The notes under the pieces are model-generated. The model saw nothing but the letters and a program-made list of their open reading frames with translations, made no database searches and was not told the DNA's origin. Source: Oscillospiraceae bacterium (GTDB lineage: Bacteria; Bacillota; Clostridia; Oscillospirales; Ruminococcaceae). From it: a stretch of 64,000 nucleotides of DNA. Positions 24,714 through 33,034 of this stretch are shown one piece after another. Each line of letters opens with the position of its first letter. Positions within the stretch are counted from its first letter, which is position 1. The stretch covers positions 1-64,000 of the forward strand of contig JALFVE010000055.1 in assembly GCA_022787085.1 (NCBI GenBank). The letters are read 5' to 3'. The position numbers and the translations under genes were made by a program.

Positions 24714-24715
24714 TT

Positions 24716-25312
24716 ATGTGGGTTTACGAAAAACGCCTTCAATATCCTGTTAATATCAAAAATCCTAACCCTGCGCTGGCTAAGATCATTATTACTCAGC
24801 TTGGCGGTCCTGACGGCGAGCTTAGTGCTTCTCAGAGATATCTGAGTCAGAGATACTCTGCGCCTTATGCTCAGGTGCAGGGAATTTTGACGGATGTGGG
24901 AACGGAAGAGCTTGCTCATGTAGAAATGATCTCCGCAATCGTTTATCAGCTTACTAAGGGGCTGACTCCCGAACAGATAAAAGCGGGAGGGCTGGACGCT
25001 TATTTTGTGGATCATACATTGGGCATCTATCCTCAGTCTGCTGCGGGCATGCCATTTACGGCGGCTTATTTCCAGTCTAAGGGTGATACTGTTACCGATC
25101 TGCATGAGGATATGGCTGCCGAGCAAAAGGCAAGGACTACTTATGACAATATCCTTCGCTTTGCAGACGATCCTGATGTCAGAGATCCAATTAAGTTCCT
25201 CAGGCAGAGGGAGATCGTGCATTTTCAGAGGTTCGGCGAAGCTCTCCGCATAACTCAGGATAACCTCAATTCGAAAAACTTCTATGCATTCAATCCCGAG
25301 TTTGACAAATAA
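24716..25312 (+). CDS. cotJC: Spore coat protein CotJC, manganese-catalase family
   Basis: 198 residues. The ferritin-like four-helix fold of Mn catalases is shown by LSASQRYLSQRYS, the metal Glu in VGTEELAHVEMI (about 62-73), and DMAAEQKARTTYDNIL with RQREIVHFQRFGEAL. It is shorter than vegetative Mn catalases because the C-terminal extension is missing, as is usual for CotJC. In B. subtilis and C. difficile it is a coat protein, with catalase activity shown for some. It is the last gene of cotJABC. Confidence 0.95.
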   Translation: MWVYEKRLQYPVNIKNPNPALAKIIITQLGGPDGELSASQRYLSQRYSAPYAQVQGILTDVGTEELAHVEMISAIVYQLTKGLTPEQIKAGGLDAYFVDHTLGIYPQSAAGMPFTAAYFQSKGDTVTDLHEDMAAEQKARTTYDNILRFADDPDVRDPIKFLRQREIVHFQRFGEALRITQDNLNSKNFYAFNPEFDK

Positions 25313-25324
25313 ATAACCGAAATA

Positions 25325-25364
25325 GAAAAAATCGGGCTGATGGGTAAAAAACTCATCAGCCCGA
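25325..25364 (-). terminator. Terminator between cotJC and dut (serves the minus strand best)
   Basis: TCGGGCTGATG (25332-25342) pairs with CATCAGCCCGA (25353-25363). On the minus strand it is followed by TTTTTTCTATT. It ends 14 bases from the dut stop and also lies just after cotJC, so it may stop both. Confidence 0.82.
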
Positions 25365-25377
25365 AATATATGGTCAG

Positions 25378-25890
25378 TTACTTTGAGGTGCTGCCGAAGC
25401 CGCCTGTTCTTTCTGCTTTGGCGCAGTCATCTGTTGTTATCCCGAAGGGAATAAAAATGCCCTGAGCAAAAGCGCTGCCTGCATCCATATGAATAATTTT
25501 TTCCTCATTGGATTCGTTAGTGAGCTTAATGTGGATGTGCCCTTCGTTATCGGCAAAATAATAATCGCTGTCGATGATGCCCACAGTGTTATTGAGTCTC
25601 AGCCTGTATTTAAATCCCAGACCGCTTCTTGGACAGCACATGAGAAACAAGCCTTCATCAATTGCCGCCCTGATGCCTGTGGGAATGGTAACAGTCTCAT
25701 TCGGCTCCAGTGATACTGTCAGGGGAATGAAGAAGTCATAACCCGCCGAGCCCGAGGTAGCCCTAATGGGAAGCCTGATATTGTCGTACAATTCCCTGCA
25801 GTCCTCGTCGGTGAGCTTTGAAAAGCATTTTTTTGCATCAGCGGTGAACTGACCGAGGGAAACCTTTTCAAAATGAGCTATCCTGTTCAT
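25378..25890 (-). CDS. dut: dUTP diphosphatase (trimeric dUTPase)
   Basis: 170 residues. It hydrolyses dUTP to dUMP and keeps uracil out of DNA. Five family motifs can be followed: SAGYDFFIP, PRSGLGFKY, LNNTVGIIDSDYY (uracil pocket, catalytic Asp), a third region HIHIKLTNES, and C-terminal ERTGGFGSTSK that closes on the phosphates. The N-terminal 40 residues are a little longer than usual. It overlaps the kinase gene by 4 bases (ATGA), an odd partner for a nucleotide enzyme. Confidence 0.93.
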   Translation of the reverse strand: MNRIAHFEKVSLGQFTADAKKCFSKLTDEDCRELYDNIRLPIRATSGSAGYDFFIPLTVSLEPNETVTIPTGIRAAIDEGLFLMCCPRSGLGFKYRLRLNNTVGIIDSDYYFADNEGHIHIKLTNESNEEKIIHMDAGSAFAQGIFIPFGITTDDCAKAERTGGFGSTSK

Positions 25891-26804
25891 TGCGAAATCT
25901 CCTTTAATAACCTGTCAAAGGTCTCTCTGTCTGCAAGACCTTTGGAAAATGCTGTTGCGCTGCCTGCAGCCGTTCCCCATTTCAGGGCGGCGGAGTAATC
26001 ATTTGTGCGGAGGTATCCTGCCAAAAATCCTGCTAACATGGAATCACCCGCACCAACGGAATTTACGGCAGTGCCCTTGGGAGAGGATATTCTGTAAACA
26101 TTTGAATCCTCAGCGGCAAGGACGGCACCCATTTCCGCCATGGAGACTATAACATTTTTTGCGCCCATGACCCTGAGTTGCAGAGCGCACGCCTCTGCCT
26201 GATCTGCAGTGAATATCTGACTGCCGAATATCTCACCCACCTCATGGTGGTTCGGCTTAACAAGAAATGGCTTGTATTTCAAAAGCCTTGTGAGAAGCTC
26301 TCCCGAGGCGTCTGCTGAGATCAGAACTCCGCTATTTTCCAGTCTTTTGCAGATTATTTCGTAAATATCGCTCTGAACCGAGCGGGGAACGCTGCCTGCA
26401 AGAACAAGAATGTCTCCGTCGGTCAGTCTGCCTATCCTTTCAAGGAGCATATCAACGGCTTTTCCGTCGATATCGGGACCGCCGGGATTTATCTCTGTCT
26501 CAGCGGAGCTGTCCGTTTCAAACAGCTTGACGCATATTCTTGTGAAGCCCTTTTCAAGACGAATAAAATCGCAGTCAATGCCCATACTTTTAACAGCGTC
26601 CTCGAGAGCCTGACCCGTAAAGCCTGCGGTAAATCCAAGGGCAACACTTTTTGTATCCAGCGTTTTCAGAACGCTTGAAACGTTGATGCCCTTTCCTCCC
26701 CAGCAGATCTCCTCGGAGGATGTTCGGTTGACTCCTCCCTGAGACAGGGTGCTCAGGCGGAGGACATAATCCACAGCGGGATTAAAGGTGACGGTATATA
26801 TCAT
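25887..26804 (-). CDS. PfkB-family sugar kinase, 1-phosphofructokinase type
   Basis: 305 residues of the ribokinase/PfkB fold. Start MIYTVTFNPAVDYVL is typical of the 1-phosphofructokinase/tagatose-6-phosphate kinase subgroup. Glycine-rich GGKGINVSSVL (about 36-46) binds the sugar, and the second signature AVNSVGAGDSMLAGFLAGYL holds the catalytic Asp. It phosphorylates a sugar phosphate, probably fructose 1-phosphate or tagatose 6-phosphate. No PTS gene is next to it, so the sugar cannot be settled. It lies behind a LacI-family regulator and overlaps dut. Confidence 0.88.
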   Translation of the reverse strand: MIYTVTFNPAVDYVLRLSTLSQGGVNRTSSEEICWGGKGINVSSVLKTLDTKSVALGFTAGFTGQALEDAVKSMGIDCDFIRLEKGFTRICVKLFETDSSAETEINPGGPDIDGKAVDMLLERIGRLTDGDILVLAGSVPRSVQSDIYEIICKRLENSGVLISADASGELLTRLLKYKPFLVKPNHHEVGEIFGSQIFTADQAEACALQLRVMGAKNVIVSMAEMGAVLAAEDSNVYRISSPKGTAVNSVGAGDSMLAGFLAGYLRTNDYSAALKWGTAAGSATAFSKGLADRETFDRLLKEISQ

Positions 26805-26841
26805 TTTTTACAGTTACGTCCTTTCGGAAAAGTTATCAGGC

Positions 26842-27846
26842 TCAGCTGCGGGTGGAGCCTCTGATGATAAGCTTGTGGGGGAGAAGTATCATATCGTTGT
26901 TTTTTTCTGTTCCACGCATATTTTCAAGGAGCTTGTTAATAACGGTTTTTCCCATTTCGTAGCCCGGCTGGGAAACGGTGGTGATACCCGGAGTGTACAT
27001 TTCGCTGAGACTGATATTATCAAAGCCGCAGACCTCAAGCTCTGTTCCTACGGCGATACCTTCTATAAATGCCTGCTTTATAACTCCTGCGGCAAGAAGG
27101 TCGGAAATGCAGAATACTGCCTGAGGAGGCATATCCAGGGACATGAAATATTTCAGCGCCCTGCATCCGTCAGAAAAATCGTAGGAGCATCTGTAAATGT
27201 ATTTTTCCTCAAAGCCGATTCCATATTCGGAAAGAGCTCTGATATATCCCTTTTCACGGTCGGCTGAGGATAATGCGTCGGTATTTCCGCCCGTTGTGAC
27301 GAGGCCTATCCTTTTTATTCCCCGCCCAAGAAACATTTTTACAGCGTCGTATGCAGCTGCTTCATTATTAATAGAGACGGTCAGGACCTTTGCCTCGGAA
27401 ACTCTTTCGCAGCACAGAGCGATATTATACTGCTTGTTCAGCTCATTTAGCTTTTGTGCATCAAGCTGAGTTCCCAGAAGAACGGCGGCATCAACGGTGC
27501 GGTTGAAAAGCATTTCCAGAAGGCGCATTTCTGTTCCCAGATAGCTGTTGCTGGTGCTGAGGAGAACGTCATAATTGGGATGGGCAGCGTCCTGCATTCC
27601 CTTGATTATATCGTTATAGACCGTATGCTCGGCTGAGGGGAGAATGGCGAGAATATTATTTGTCTCGCATTTGCGGAGATTTCTGCCGAGAAAATTGGGA
27701 CTGTAGCCCATTTCCTTTATAACGTTGTTGACTGCGGAGGCTGTTTCCTCCGAAACTGCTGCGCTGTTGTTCAGGACACGGGATACGGTTGCGACAGATA
27801 CTCCTGCCGCTTTGGCAACGTCCTTGATGGTAACGCTCATAAGCAT
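26842..27846 (-). CDS. LacI-family transcriptional regulator
   Basis: 334 residues. The N-terminal helix-turn-helix (TIKDVAKAAGVSVATVSRVLNN) and hinge region are classical, and about 60-334 is the periplasmic-binding-protein-like sugar sensor (ALCCERVSEAKVLTVSINNE, FCISDLLAAGVIKQA, TTVSQPGYEMGKTV). Two ATGs (27846 and 27840) both fit the GAAAGGA site. It lies directly upstream of the PfkB kinase and downstream of a small membrane protein on the same strand, so it probably senses the sugar used by that kinase and may act elsewhere too. Confidence 0.93.
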   Translation of the reverse strand: MLMSVTIKDVAKAAGVSVATVSRVLNNSAAVSEETASAVNNVIKEMGYSPNFLGRNLRKCETNNILAILPSAEHTVYNDIIKGMQDAAHPNYDVLLSTSNSYLGTEMRLLEMLFNRTVDAAVLLGTQLDAQKLNELNKQYNIALCCERVSEAKVLTVSINNEAAAYDAVKMFLGRGIKRIGLVTTGGNTDALSSADREKGYIRALSEYGIGFEEKYIYRCSYDFSDGCRALKYFMSLDMPPQAVFCISDLLAAGVIKQAFIEGIAVGTELEVCGFDNISLSEMYTPGITTVSQPGYEMGKTVINKLLENMRGTEKNNDMILLPHKLIIRGSTRS

Positions 27847-27869
27847 AACCGTCCTTTCAAAAATATATG

Positions 27870-28337
27870 TTAAATGATCTTTTCATCATCAGTAAGCGAG
27901 CGGCGGCGTTCCTTGTCCCTTTCGCTTTTTTTCTTCTCACGCAGGACCATGCGGTCATAGGAAAAGAAATCCGCAAACACTGCTGTAAGAAGCAGAACTG
28001 TTACAATGATCGTGGGATAAATGCGGGAGGTAAAAATTTCAATGCTTGAGCGGGGAACAACGGAATTTGGGATCCCGTTTAAAACTGCGATGGGATAAAT
28101 ATACAGCAGAGTTCCGGCGATATTAAAGCACAGCGACATAATATTGAATAAGCCCTTTCGGAAAAAGGCTGTAACAAGAGCGGTAAGGAGCATGACAACA
28201 GACAGTATCAGGCAGAATCCTGCATTTTGGTAATTATTGGTATAAATGGCAATTCCGCCCAAAAGATCGAGAAACAGGCAGCACACTGCAAAAGCTGCGC
28301 AGCCAAGCCCCAGAGAAGCCTTCCTGAGAATATCCAT
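27870..28337 (-). CDS. Four-helix membrane protein of unknown function
   Basis: 155 residues. Four hydrophobic segments at about 9-30, 36-60, 62-86 and 108-130, then a highly charged C-terminal tail (REKKKSERDKERRRS) on the cytoplasmic side. I do not recognise a named family; it resembles many small clostridial DUF membrane proteins. It is the first gene of the minus-strand operon with lacI, pfkB and dut, 23 bases before the regulator. Confidence 0.65.
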   Translation of the reverse strand: MDILRKASLGLGCAAFAVCCLFLDLLGGIAIYTNNYQNAGFCLILSVVMLLTALVTAFFRKGLFNIMSLCFNIAGTLLYIYPIAVLNGIPNSVVPRSSIEIFTSRIYPTIIVTVLLLTAVFADFFSYDRMVLREKKKSERDKERRRSLTDDEKII

Positions 28338-28403
28338 AAATGATTTTCATTCCTTTTGATCTCACAAAATGCCGATGGTTACTAAATATCGGCTATAAAA
28401 TTT

Positions 28404-28432
28404 ATTATAACATAAAATGGCTTGAAGTGCAA
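28404..28432 (-). promoter_or_regulatory. Sigma-A promoter of the membrane protein-lacI-pfkB-dut operon
   Basis: On the minus strand TTGCAC (28427-28432) and TATAAT (28404-28409), 17 bases apart. I see no convincing LacI-type palindrome here. The 200 bases from 28433 to the spoIVB start hold no gene and no vegetative promoter I can name. Confidence 0.75.
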
Positions 28433-28637
28433 CAATTTTTTTCATTTTGCAGAAAAAATTGAAGTGATAATTGCGAAGATTATATCAGCTTGCTAAAAAC
28501 GACTTCTTTTTTTAAAGAATGGGGGTAAAATTACAGAATATAAAACTCTTATATTTTGTCCCGCAGAGCAAATATTAATCCTGTGAGGCATATGCTTTAC
28601 AACCAAATGCGGCGGACGCTGCGGAGAGGAAATCAAA

Positions 28638-29888
28638 ATGAACCTTGCAATTAAGCTGTTCCGCGGTGCGGCGTGTACGGCGCTGGCAGCACTGACGGGG
28701 AGTATAATATACTATAACTGCGCCCTGCCCGACAATTACTGTGTTGCAAGGGGCAGCAGTCTTGAGATAAGCGATCATATTGAGGTGACATCGGATACTA
28801 TCCTGCCCGAGACATATGATATCACTGTTTCGGACGAGCTTATCTCAAACGCTTCGGCTATGATGGGAGCGGTGGGGGAAAGGACTGAGCAGCTGCGGCT
28901 TTTCGGGATATTCCCCATTAAAAATGTAAATGTTACCGAGGTGAATGAGCCTGTTGTGATTCCCTGCGGAACGCCCTTCGGAATAAAGCTCCTTACAAAG
29001 GGTGTTCTTGTGGTGGAGCTGACAGGATTTGAAAACGGCAATGGGGTCACATCCCCCGCAAGGCAGGCAGGGATAAACGAGGGCGACGTGATCATCAGCA
29101 TTTCGGGAAAGGCAGTTTCGTCGAACAAGGATGTGAGCCGTATAATCGGCGAAAGCGGCGGCAGGACGCTGGGGGTTGAGCTTATGAGAGACGGGGAGAG
29201 CAGAGTGGTTTTCCTGAAGCCCGACAAATCGGCTGCGGATGACACCTATCATGCGGGAATGTGGGTCCGTGACAGCTCTGCGGGGATCGGCACTGTCACA
29301 TTTTATGACCCTTCCACAAAAATGTTTGCGGGTCTCGGTCATCCCGTCTGCGATTCGGACACGGGGGATATCCTCACAATGTCCAGCGGAGAGGCGGCGG
29401 ATGTATATATCAGCGGAATCAAGAAAAGCTCTGCGGGCGCTCCCGGTGAGCTTATCGGAATGTTTGCCTCAGACAAGTCCTGCGGCAGCCTGATAATGAA
29501 TACGGAAAGCGGTATTTACGGCTATATGGACAAATGCCCTGTTATGAGCAGCGCTGTTCCTGTGGCTATGAGGCAGGAGATAAAAACAGGTCCTGCGGTG
29601 ATATATGCCACTGTAAACGGCTCCTCTGCTGAGGAATACTCGGTGGAGATCGAGAAGATAGACCTGAAAGCTGAGGATGGGTGCAGAAATATGGTCGTTC
29701 ACATTACCGATGAGCGGCTGCTGGACAAGGCGGGAGGCATTGTTCAGGGAATGAGCGGCAGTCCCATTATCCAGAACGGCAAGCTTGTGGGAGCGGTCAC
29801 TCATGTGTTTGTCAGGGATCCTACAAGAGGCTACGGCATATTTGCGGATACTATGCTTGAATGTTCCATGGATGCGTCGGGGCAGTGA
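28638..29888 (+). CDS. spoIVB: SpoIVB serine peptidase (stage IV sporulation)
   Basis: 416 residues. A membrane anchor lies at about 8-30, a PDZ domain at about 110-200 (ARQAGINEGDVIISISGKAV), and the S55 peptidase domain follows to the end: LGHPVCDSDTG (catalytic His), GMSGSPIIQNGKLVGAVTHVF (catalytic Ser about 375), RDPTRGYGIF. SpoIVB is made in the forespore and cuts SpoIVFA to release sigma-K activation in the mother cell. The spoIVF genes are not in this window. The upstream gap may hold a sigma-F/G promoter that I could not identify. GAGAGGA precedes the ATG. Confidence 0.95.
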   Translation: MNLAIKLFRGAACTALAALTGSIIYYNCALPDNYCVARGSSLEISDHIEVTSDTILPETYDITVSDELISNASAMMGAVGERTEQLRLFGIFPIKNVNVTEVNEPVVIPCGTPFGIKLLTKGVLVVELTGFENGNGVTSPARQAGINEGDVIISISGKAVSSNKDVSRIIGESGGRTLGVELMRDGESRVVFLKPDKSAADDTYHAGMWVRDSSAGIGTVTFYDPSTKMFAGLGHPVCDSDTGDILTMSSGEAADVYISGIKKSSAGAPGELIGMFASDKSCGSLIMNTESGIYGYMDKCPVMSSAVPVAMRQEIKTGPAVIYATVNGSSAEEYSVEIEKIDLKAEDGCRNMVVHITDERLLDKAGGIVQGMSGSPIIQNGKLVGAVTHVFVRDPTRGYGIFADTMLECSMDASGQ

Positions 29889-29893
29889 CAATG

Positions 29894-29928
29894 AAAAAAG
29901 CCCGTTTTTGGGGGAAAACGGGCTTTTT
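29894..29928 (+). terminator. Terminator after spoIVB
   Basis: AAAAAGCCCGTTTT pairs perfectly with AAAACGGGCTTTTT around TGGGGG-type loop (29895-29927). It is placed 6 bases after the stop and works in both directions. Confidence 0.92.
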
Positions 29929-29994
29929 ATATGCATATACATAACGGCGTGGGGCTGTTCACGCTCGTTAATAAAATTTTAATATGTTATAATG

Positions 29995-30023
29995 TTGATT
30001 TTTGACAGAGTATGTAGTATAAT
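29995..30023 (+). promoter_or_regulatory. Sigma-A promoter of the SGNH hydrolase gene
   Basis: TTGATT (29995-30000) and TATAAT (30018-30023), 17 bases apart, about 40 bases before the TTG start. A TTGACA at 30003 is too close to the -10 box to be used. Confidence 0.7.
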
Positions 30024-30064
30024 TATCTTAGCTCTGCTGAATCTGAGGAAAGAGGGAAGAAAAA

Positions 30065-30874
30065 TTGTCGTCCTACTACGAACGAAAGAAAAAAAAGGGA
30101 ATGAAATTTCGGATTTCTTTTGTGCTTCTCTTCGTATTTTCAAGCTTTCTTGCCTGCTTTGCTTTATATATGAGAAGCGGAGAGCTGCCGCAGAACCATG
30201 ACGGAGAGGTCGTTGCCATCACCGAGGATATTTCCTCCGATAACGAAGAACGCACCTCCACTGCGGATATCAACCCCATCGCAGAAAGCGCTCCTATGGA
30301 CGAGAGCTACTTTGACAGCTGTATGTTTGCGGGGGATTCACTGATAGTGGGGCTCGGCTCCTATGGAATAATCCCCGAGGAAAATATTGCCGCAAACATC
30401 GGAATGAGCGTTATGAGTATTAATAATACCCCGCTGAAAAATCCCGACGGAAGCGAGATACTTGCTGCCGATAAGATAAACGAAAGGGCTCCCGAGAATC
30501 TCTACATTCTTTTAGGGCTGAATCTCCTTGGCTCCTATACAGACGAGCAGCTCCTTGCCGCCTATGGTGATTTTATTGACAGCATTGACCGGGAGAAAAC
30601 CAATATTTACATTATTTCCGTGCCTCCCGTTACCGGGGCTCGTGAAACCAATGAGGATAATCCCATTCTCAATTCGGATATTGACAGCTTTAATTCCGAT
30701 CTTCTGAAATTTGCAAATAACCGCTGTGTTTATTTTGTGGATCTGAATACCGCATTAAAGGGCAGCGATGGAAGATTTTCCGAGGAATATGCCGAGGCAG
30801 ACGGTATTCATTTCAAAAAATCCACATATCGGATAATGCTCGATTATCTTCTTTCCCATGTTCACAAGGGATAA
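30065..30874 (+). CDS. SGNH-family esterase/lipase-like protein, membrane-anchored
   Basis: 269 residues. The TTG at 30065 has GAGGGAA at good spacing; the next ATG at 30101 has no room for a site. Residues 12-33 form an anchor, about 50-80 an acidic spacer, and the rest the SGNH/GDSL domain: FAGDSLIVGLG (block I, catalytic Ser), NIGMSV, LLGLNLLG (block III), and C-terminal ADGIHFKKSTY (catalytic Asp and His). Such proteins add or remove acetyl groups on surface glycans. It is followed by a DUF4358 lipoprotein, a frequent companion of acyl-transfer loci. Confidence 0.85.
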   Translation: MSSYYERKKKKGMKFRISFVLLFVFSSFLACFALYMRSGELPQNHDGEVVAITEDISSDNEERTSTADINPIAESAPMDESYFDSCMFAGDSLIVGLGSYGIIPEENIAANIGMSVMSINNTPLKNPDGSEILAADKINERAPENLYILLGLNLLGSYTDEQLLAAYGDFIDSIDREKTNIYIISVPPVTGARETNEDNPILNSDIDSFNSDLLKFANNRCVYFVDLNTALKGSDGRFSEEYAEADGIHFKKSTYRIMLDYLLSHVHKG

Positions 30875-30988
30875 GGCATGAAAACACTGCCGGAGGATCT
30901 TCCTGCGGCGATGAAAAATACAGATAAAAACGGGAAATGCGTGTTATTTTCGGAATAAATCACTCCCGTGAAAGGATGACAAATTAAA

Positions 30989-31567
30989 ATGAACAAGATC
31001 ATAGCTGCCGCCGCTGCGGCATTATGTGCCGTTTCATTGACCGCCTGCTCGGGCGGAAATGAGCCTGCTCCCGAAACAAGCGGAGTCTACACGGAGATAT
31101 CTGTCTCCGAAGAGCCTGCTTCCGATGCCGAAACAGAAGCCTCGGCTGCCGAAAGCGAGACCGAAGCCGAAGCCGAGAAATCCGCTGTTTCCTGTGCGGA
31201 TATCGCCGCTGCGGTCATATCCTCCGTTGAGCTTCCCTCAATGGCAGAGGTAGGCGCTGACCGTGTGGCAATGTACTTAGACCTTGAAGTCCCCGAGGGC
31301 TGCGATTTTTCCATGTACATATGCGGCTCGGGAGGCTTTGCGGACGAGGTGTTTGTTATCAATGCCGCCGATATGGATATTGAGGCGGTGAAGTCCGCTG
31401 CCGAGAAGAGAATCGAGTCCAGGATCAAGGATTTTGAGGGCTATAATCCTGATGAGGTGGACAAGCTGAATGATTATTTCACAAAGGAAAAGGACGGCTA
31501 TTTCATGTATGCCGTGACCTGCGACAATTCAGTGTGCGAAAGCATTTTTGATGAATATGTGAAATAA
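30989..31567 (+). CDS. DUF4358-family lipoprotein
   Basis: 192 residues. The signal ends in LTACSGG (Cys about 21), a lipobox. A Glu/Ala/Ser-rich spacer follows, then the DUF4358 domain from about 68: ADIAAAVISSVELPSMAEVG, CDFSMYICGSGGFADEVFVI, and the helix AAEKRIESRIKDFEGYNPDEV. The function is unknown; DUF4358 genes often neighbour membrane O-acyltransferase and SGNH genes, and the preceding gene here is an SGNH protein. No MBOAT gene is in the window. GAAAGGA precedes the ATG, 114 bases after the SGNH gene. Confidence 0.8.
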   Translation: MNKIIAAAAAALCAVSLTACSGGNEPAPETSGVYTEISVSEEPASDAETEASAAESETEAEAEKSAVSCADIAAAVISSVELPSMAEVGADRVAMYLDLEVPEGCDFSMYICGSGGFADEVFVINAADMDIEAVKSAAEKRIESRIKDFEGYNPDEVDKLNDYFTKEKDGYFMYAVTCDNSVCESIFDEYVK

Positions 31568-31600
31568 TTTGCCCTGATGATAAATTTTTACAAAATACGC

Positions 31601-31629
31601 TTTACATCTCGGCTAAAATAGTGTAAAAT
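31601..31629 (+). promoter_or_regulatory. Sigma-A promoter of pyrH-frr-uppS...
   Basis: TTTACA (31601-31606) and TAAAAT (31624-31629), 17 bases apart, 39 bases before pyrH. Confidence 0.78.
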
Positions 31630-31668
31630 GATAATGAAAATTGCAGTGTGAAAGGAAGATAATCACAA

Positions 31669-32385
31669 ATGTCCGATCAGATCAAATATAAGCGTGTCCT
31701 TCTGAAGCTCTCGGGAGAGGCTCTTGCGGGCGATAAGAAAACAGGACTTGATTACGGAGTTATCACACCCATCTGCCGCAGCATCAAAAAATGCGTTGAC
31801 GCAGGTGTGGAAATGGGTATCGTAGTCGGCGGAGGAAATTTCTGGAGAGGCCGTTCCAGCGGCGCTATGGACAGAACAAGAGCCGACCATATCGGTATGC
31901 TTGCCACCACCATGAACGCCCTTGCAGTGGCAGACGTGCTTGAGTCAATGGGGCTTGATGTCCGTGTCCAGACAGCTATTTCCATGCCTCAGGTGGCAGA
32001 GCCTTACATAAGGAACAAGGCTGTCCGCCATTTTGAAAAGGGACGTGTGGTAATATTCGGCTGCGGAACGGGAAATCCCTTCTTTTCCACAGATACCGCC
32101 TCGACCCTGAGAGCCGCTGAGATCGAGGCTGACATCGTTCTCAAGGCAACAATGGTTGACGGAGTTTATGATAAGGACCCCAATAAATACGACGACGCAG
32201 TTAAATACGACAAGCTCACCTTCAATGAGATACTTGTGAAGAGCCTTGCCGTTATGGACAGCACCGCCGCTTCAATGTGTAAGGACAACAATCTTCCCAT
32301 TCTTGTTTTTGACCTCAGCGATCCCGAAAATATTTATGACGCCTGCATGGGCAAGCCCGTGGGAACCTTAGTAGTTCCCGAGTGA
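31669..32385 (+). CDS. pyrH: UMP kinase
   Basis: 238 residues, the normal length. It phosphorylates UMP to UDP. Start [36 protein letters not shown] (allosteric/UMP contacts), [15 protein letters not shown] (UMP site), [12 protein letters not shown] (ATP site) and [10 protein letters not shown] are all present. It heads the conserved cluster pyrH-frr-uppS-cdsA-dxr-rseP-ispG-polC; the usual rpsB-tsf pair is not upstream here, and the cluster begins with its own promoter. Confidence 0.98.
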   Translation: MSDQIKYKRVLLKLSGEALAGDKKTGLDYGVITPICRSIKKCVDAGVEMGIVVGGGNFWRGRSSGAMDRTRADHIGMLATTMNALAVADVLESMGLDVRVQTAISMPQVAEPYIRNKAVRHFEKGRVVIFGCGTGNPFFSTDTASTLRAAEIEADIVLKATMVDGVYDKDPNKYDDAVKYDKLTFNEILVKSLAVMDSTAASMCKDNNLPILVFDLSDPENIYDACMGKPVGTLVVPE

Positions 32386-32445
32386 TATCGGAATGGTTTA
32401 CAGTGATTTATCATAATAAAATTTACATCGAAAGGAAAAATTAAA

Positions 32446-33000
32446 ATGAACGAACAGATCAAAACAGCTCAGGAGAAAATGAACAAGTGCCTCGCAGCTC
32501 TCGAAAGAGAATATTCCACCATCAGAGCAGGCAGAGCAAATCCCGCTATTCTTGACAAGGTTCAGGTGGATTATTACGGAACTCCCACCGCTGTAAATGC
32601 AATGGCTGCCATCAGCGTATACGAGGCAAGAGTGCTTGTTATCCAGCCCTGGGACGTATCTGCCCTCAAGAATATCGAAAAGGCTATCCTTGCATCCGAT
32701 ATCGGAATCACTCCTACCAATGACGGCAAGGTTCTCCGTCTTTCCTTCCCTCAGCCTACCGAGGAGCGCAGAAGAGAGCTTGTTAAGCAGGTAAAGGCAA
32801 CAGGCGAGGAAGCAAAGGTAACTATCAGAAACGCAAGAAGAGATGCTCTTGACAAGCTCAAGGCTATGAAGAAAAATTCTGAGATCACCGAGGACGATCT
32901 CAAGGACTTTGAAAAGGATCTTCAGAAGGTAACAGACAAGGCGATCGACGACGTTGACGCTGCTGCTGCTGCAAAGGAAAAGGAGATCATGACAGTCTGA
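32446..33000 (+). CDS. frr: Ribosome recycling factor
   Basis: 184 residues. RRF splits post-termination ribosomes with EF-G. Family features: RAGRANPAILDKVQVDYYGT, the NDGKVLRLSFPQPTEERRRELVKQ hinge, the long helices with RNARRDALDKLKAMKK, and the end. It follows pyrH by 60 bases with a GAAAGGA ribosome binding site. The next gene, uppS, begins about 34 bases later. Confidence 0.98.
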   Translation: MNEQIKTAQEKMNKCLAALEREYSTIRAGRANPAILDKVQVDYYGTPTAVNAMAAISVYEARVLVIQPWDVSALKNIEKAILASDIGITPTNDGKVLRLSFPQPTEERRRELVKQVKATGEEAKVTIRNARRDALDKLKAMKKNSEITEDDLKDFEKDLQKVTDKAIDDVDAAAAAKEKEIMTV

Positions 33001-33034
33001 GCATATCATATCTCCATAGAGAGGACGTGTAGTT

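Noticed and set aside
30003-30023. TTGACA close to TATAAT upstream of the SGNH gene
   Set aside because: Only about 10 bases lie between the boxes; TTGATT at 29995 has the right distance.
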